18,168 nucleotides of DNA, taken from an uncultured Prevotella sp. GTDB taxonomy: Bacteria; Bacteroidota; Bacteroidia; Bacteroidales; Bacteroidaceae. Positions within the stretch are counted from its first letter, which is position 1. The number at the start of each line of letters is the position of its first letter. The stretch covers positions 1-18,168 of the forward strand of contig CAJLYG010000042.1 of the NCBI GenBank assembly GCA_905210845.1. The letters run 5' to 3'. The position numbers were made by a program, and so were the translations under genes. A model generated the notes under the pieces. The model did no database searches, was not told the origin of the DNA, and was given only the letters and a program-made list of their open reading frames with translations. Of the stretch, positions 15,863 to 18,168 are shown one piece after another.

Positions 15863-17390
15863 GTAATACACGATTGATATTCTGTTCACGATGGCACACA
15901 TGCACCTCAACGCCAAATTTGTCATGGATGTGCTCTGCCAAATGTTGGGCGCAATAGACGCTCCTGTGCTGTCCACCGGTACATCCAAAAGAGAACATCA
16001 GACTAGTAAATCCACGCTGGACATATCGCCTGACATGATGATCGGCCAAACGGTAAACGCTCTCAAGGAAGGTTAGGATCTCCCCATCGTCCTCCAAGAA
16101 ACGAATGACAGGCTCATCCAATCCCGTCAGTTTCTTGTACGGTTCATACCGACCGGGATTATGGGTACTCCTGCAATCAAAGACATAGCCTCCCCCATTA
16201 CCCGTTGGATCCTCAGGAATGCCTTTACGATAGGAAAAGCTATAGACGCGGACGACCAAAGGTCCCTTCCCATCATACTTCGAGAAAGTAGCTGGGCCAT
16301 CCAAGGGGTTGGACTTGTAAATGGTAGTCTCTGTGGTCTTGTAGCCGTCTGAACGAGGCACCAAGGGTTGTTTCTGATGGGCAAACTGTGGGAGTTCCGT
16401 CAGCCGGGCCAACAGATCCATCAGGTAAGGATAAGGAAACAGCTTCCTCAATTTCAGTAGCTCACGTAGATTATCCATGGCAGGAGGAATGCTATCAAGG
16501 AAATGCTGCTTACGCTCAAAGTAACCCCGGAAGCCATAAGCACCCAAGACCTGGAGCGTACGGAACAGGACAAACTGACTTAGGCGCTCTACGAAATGAC
16601 GGACATTGGGCACTTCCGTGTAGTTCTTGAGCGAATGATAGTATTCATAAACAAGTTCACGGCGCAACTTAAAAGGATATTTTGCCGAGGCTTGCCATAG
16701 GAACGATGCAAGATCATAATAGAAAGGTCCTTTTCGACCACCCTGGAAGTCAATAAAATACGGATTCCCTTCCGCGTCTAACATTATGTTGCGCGCCTGG
16801 AAATCGCGATACAGGAAACTATCCATCGACTCAGAAGTAAGATCCTTGGCAAACAACCGAAAGTTCGCTTCCAACTTCAGCTCATGGAAATCCAGTTCAG
16901 TAGCCTTCAGGAAGCAATATTTGAAATAGTTCAGGTCGAACAAAACGCTGTCCACGTCAAACACGGGTTGGGGATAGCAATTGCCCCAATCCACTCCCCT
17001 TGCGCCAAGAATCTGGATTTTAGGCAATTCCCTGATCGTCTTTGAGAGGAGGTTCTTCTCATACTGGTTGTATCTTCCTCCAGCTTCCCTTCCCCCTTTG
17101 ATGGCGTCAAACAGCGAGGTATGTCCCAAATCGGTCTGAAGATACCGCAATTCATCATCACTAACCGCAAGGATACGGGGTACGGGCAACTGATTTTGCG
17201 AGAAATGTCGGGCAAGATAGACAAATGCATGGTCCTCGTCCCTACTGGTTCCTATCACCCCGATCACCGTCTTGCCATCTATGCCCCACATACGGTAGTA
17301 CTGGCGGTTACTGCCCGCACCCGGAAGCTTCTCTACCTGGACCGGTTCCCGACCGCTCCAAGACTGGTAAAGTCCTATTAACTGTTTCAT
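15849..17390 (-). CDS. AmgK-like sugar kinase fused to a RapZ C-terminal domain
   Basis: This 513-residue protein has two parts. Residues about 1-330 are an aminoglycoside-phosphotransferase-fold kinase of the AmgK type: glycine loop LPGAGSNRQYYRM (22-34), catalytic loop YRDFQARNIM (194-203, Asp196) and metal site FIDFQGGRKGP (212-222, Asp214). AmgK phosphorylates the anomeric position of MurNAc or GlcNAc. Residues about 377-509 match the C-terminal half of RapZ: VVRVYSFSYRKGIPED, YVFDCRSTHNPG, LTGLD, and FGCTGGQHRSVYCAQ (468-482). In E. coli this domain binds GlmZ RNA and senses glucosamine-6-phosphate. The RapZ P-loop kinase half is absent, replaced by the APH-fold kinase. The MurU-like gene follows. 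The domain calls are strong; substrate and sensing role are inference. Confidence 0.88.
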   Translation of the reverse strand: MKQLIGLYQSWSGREPVQVEKLPGAGSNRQYYRMWGIDGKTVIGVIGTSRDEDHAFVYLARHFSQNQLPVPRILAVSDDELRYLQTDLGHTSLFDAIKGGREAGGRYNQYEKNLLSKTIRELPKIQILGARGVDWGNCYPQPVFDVDSVLFDLNYFKYCFLKATELDFHELKLEANFRLFAKDLTSESMDSFLYRDFQARNIMLDAEGNPYFIDFQGGRKGPFYYDLASFLWQASAKYPFKLRRELVYEYYHSLKNYTEVPNVRHFVERLSQFVLFRTLQVLGAYGFRGYFERKQHFLDSIPPAMDNLRELLKLRKLFPYPYLMDLLARLTELPQFAHQKQPLVPRSDGYKTTETTIYKSNPLDGPATFSKYDGKGPLVVRVYSFSYRKGIPEDPTGNGGGYVFDCRSTHNPGRYEPYKKLTGLDEPVIRFLEDDGEILTFLESVYRLADHHVRRYVQRGFTSLMFSFGCTGGQHRSVYCAQHLAEHIHDKFGVEVHVCHREQNINRVLPAKK

Positions 17391-17430
17391 TTTGCGTCAA
17401 CGATCTATTTGTCACACACAACATGAACCA

Positions 17431-17601
17431 TCATTCGTCTTTCCGACGATGACGATCACGATATTCGTTGTAGAAGTTTTCCCCTACGAACAGCAACAGC
17501 AAAATGCCTAAAGACATGAAAAAGGAGTGGGTCAGGATATACAGACCGCCACAGACAACCAAGAAAAGGAAGAACATCTTCCAATCAATTTTTTGTTTCA
17601 T
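17431..17601 (-). CDS. Small two-helix membrane protein, unknown function
   Basis: This is a 56-residue protein: a short basic/polar N-terminus (MKQKIDWK), a hydrophobic helix at about 9-24, a turn, a second helix at about 28-41, and a charged C-terminal tail (NEYRDRHRRKDE). I do not recognise a family. The start at 17601 is preferred over the 89-residue reading because the upstream extension is not membrane-like and runs through a consensus promoter and the terminator hairpin at 17667-17697. The promoter -7 box ends four bases before this ATG, so the transcript may be leaderless. The kinase-RapZ gene follows after 40 bases with no promoter of its own, so the two likely form one operon. Confidence 0.72.
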   Translation of the reverse strand: MKQKIDWKMFFLFLVVCGGLYILTHSFFMSLGILLLLFVGENFYNEYRDRHRRKDE

Positions 17602-17605
17602 GGTA

Positions 17606-17636
17606 CAAAGATAATGCAAAGCCGGAAGAAAGCAAA
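17606..17636 (-). promoter_or_regulatory. Bacteroidota-type promoter of the small membrane protein / kinase-RapZ operon
   Basis: On the - strand TTTG (17636-17633), 19 bases, then TATCTTTG (17613-17606), TACC, ATG. Both boxes match consensus and the predicted +1 coincides with the start codon. Confidence 0.7.
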
Positions 17637-17662
17637 ATAATTCTCCCTTTATTTTATGGCGT

Positions 17663-17697
17663 AAAAAAAATCGGATGTCATCCCGACAACCGATTTT
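17663..17697 (-). terminator. Rho-independent terminator upstream of the small membrane protein gene
   Basis: On the - strand AAAATCGG pairs with CCGATTTT (8 bases), then a T-T mismatch, then TGTC / GACA around a five-base loop (17667-17697), followed by eight T (17670-17663). It is about 205 bases beyond the groEL terminator, so it most likely ends a separate short transcript. Confidence 0.8.
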
Positions 17698-17787
17698 CAA
17701 AAAACAAACTACTTAAAAACTAATCTACTAAAACAAATCAAAAAAATATGTTCGTCGGATTCGATCCGATACTTTCTTATTTCTCCA
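17663..17787 (-). ncRNA. Candidate small intergenic RNA of about 120 bases
   Basis: A consensus promoter (17822-17792) and a rho-independent terminator (17697-17663) on the same strand enclose about 120 bases without a convincing ORF. The segment has a 6-base hairpin TCGGAT / ATCCGA (17755-17769) near its 5' end and A/T-rich sequence in the middle. The only reading frame is a 10-codon ATG ORF overlapping the terminator. It could instead be a remnant or a decayed gene. The rest of the 321-base gap between the small gene and groEL holds only the promoters and terminators listed. Confidence 0.45.
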
Positions 17788-17791
17788 ATTG

Positions 17792-17822
17792 CAAAATTAA
17801 TAACTTATTCTTTCCTTGCAAA
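17792..17822 (-). promoter_or_regulatory. Orphan Bacteroidota-type promoter between groEL and the small membrane protein gene
   Basis: On the - strand TTTG (17822-17819), 19 bases, then TAATTTTG (17799-17792). Both boxes and spacing are consensus. Predicted start about 17787. No ORF follows before the terminator. Confidence 0.62.
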
Positions 17823-17853
17823 ACTTTTCTTGAGAAAATTCGGCTCTTTTTCT

Positions 17854-17902
17854 AAAAAAAACATAAAAGGGAGATGACACGCGAAGCATCATCCCCCTTT
17901 TT
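17854..17902 (-). terminator. Rho-independent terminator of groEL
   Basis: Arms AAAAGGGAGATGA (17865-17877) and TCATCCCCCTTTTT (17889-17902) pair with one mismatch around an 11-base loop, followed on the - strand within a few bases by eight T (17861-17854). It begins 21 bases after the groEL stop. Confidence 0.82.
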
Positions 17903-17922
17903 GTTATCTATAGGTTACAAAA

Positions 17923-18168
17923 TTACATCATTCCACCCATTCCTGGCTGAGGTGCTACCGGAGCGGTCTTTGGCTCTGGCTTGTCGCAAATCAAGCACTC
18001 TGTTGTGAGGAACATGCCTGCAATAGAAGCGGCGTTCTCAAGTGCGACACGAGCCACCTTTGCAGGATCGATGACGCCTGCCTTACGAAGGTCTTCGTAA
18101 ACATCGCTATGAGCATTGTAACCATAGTCGCCCTTGCCCTCGCGGACTTTCTGAACCACTACGGCACC
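17923..18168 (-). CDS. groEL: Chaperonin GroEL, C-terminal end (partial)
   Basis: The frame from the window edge to the stop at 17923 encodes 81 residues ending in the GroEL hallmark: [49 protein letters not shown] and the flexible GGMM tail (PQPGMGGMM). GroEL is the double-ring cytosolic chaperonin that folds proteins with GroES and ATP. The tail is rich in Pro and Ala ([11 protein letters not shown]), as in other Bacteroidota. Most of the gene and groES lie beyond the right edge. Confidence 0.98.
   Translation of the reverse strand, partial: GAVVVQKVREGKGDYGYNAHSDVYEDLRKAGVIDPAKVARVALENAASIAGMFLTTECLICDKPEPKTAPVAPQPGMGGMM

Noticed and set aside
17751..17771. T-arm of a tRNA (GGATTCGATCC)
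   Set aside because: The stem closes a loop of only three to five bases, and no acceptor, D or anticodon arm or CCA end can be found around it.

Overview
The window comes from a Bacteroidota genome, most likely order Bacteroidales and probably Prevotellaceae. The evidence is a SusC/SusD-type outer-membrane glycan uptake locus, lipoproteins with acidic residues just after the lipobox cysteine, the GH57 / GT4 / debranching-enzyme trio, and promoters of the TTTG-N19/20-TAnnTTTG type. Assignment below order is inference. No rRNA, tRNA, CRISPR array, transposase or phage gene was seen.

Layout. (1) Positions 1-3725, + strand: the distal part of a polysaccharide utilisation locus, with the C-terminus of a SusC-like TonB-dependent transporter, a susD-like gene broken by a -1 frameshift near 1335, and an intact FN3/beta-helix surface lipoprotein, closed by a rho-independent terminator. 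(2) Positions 3885-8585, - strand: an alpha-glucan/glycogen operon (debranching enzyme, GT4 glycosyltransferase, GH57-family protein) with a good promoter at 8679-8710. The GH57 copy looks eroded at several positions I recall as active-site positions. (3) Position 8836 onward: a divergent Crp/Fnr-type regulator. Its stop codon overlaps that of a convergent miaA-lipid kinase operon (11398-9537). (4) gapA (-) and mscL (+) diverge from a shared promoter region at about 12640-12680. (5) Positions 13416-17601, - strand: a four-gene cluster consisting of a tiny two-helix membrane protein, an AmgK-like sugar kinase fused to a RapZ C-terminal domain, a MurU-like nucleotidyltransferase, and guaA. The last two also have their own promoter, overlapped by a perfect inverted repeat. 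(6) Positions 17663-17822: a promoter and a terminator with no ORF between them, a candidate small RNA. (7) The 3' end of groEL at the right edge.

How the genes work together. The PUL part imports a glycan, and the lipoprotein type suggests a pectin-like polymer (inference). The GDE/GT4/GH57 operon handles intracellular glycogen, and the Crp-type protein next door is a natural candidate regulator (inference). The kinase-RapZ fusion with the nucleotidyltransferase resembles the AmgK-MurU route that converts recycled cell-wall amino sugar to UDP-sugar, with a possible built-in amino-sugar or RNA-binding sensor. I consider this the most interesting system in the window. Several gene starts were moved downstream of the longest ORF because the upstream extension runs through a promoter or terminator; for two genes (miaA and the small membrane protein) this implies nearly leaderless transcripts.
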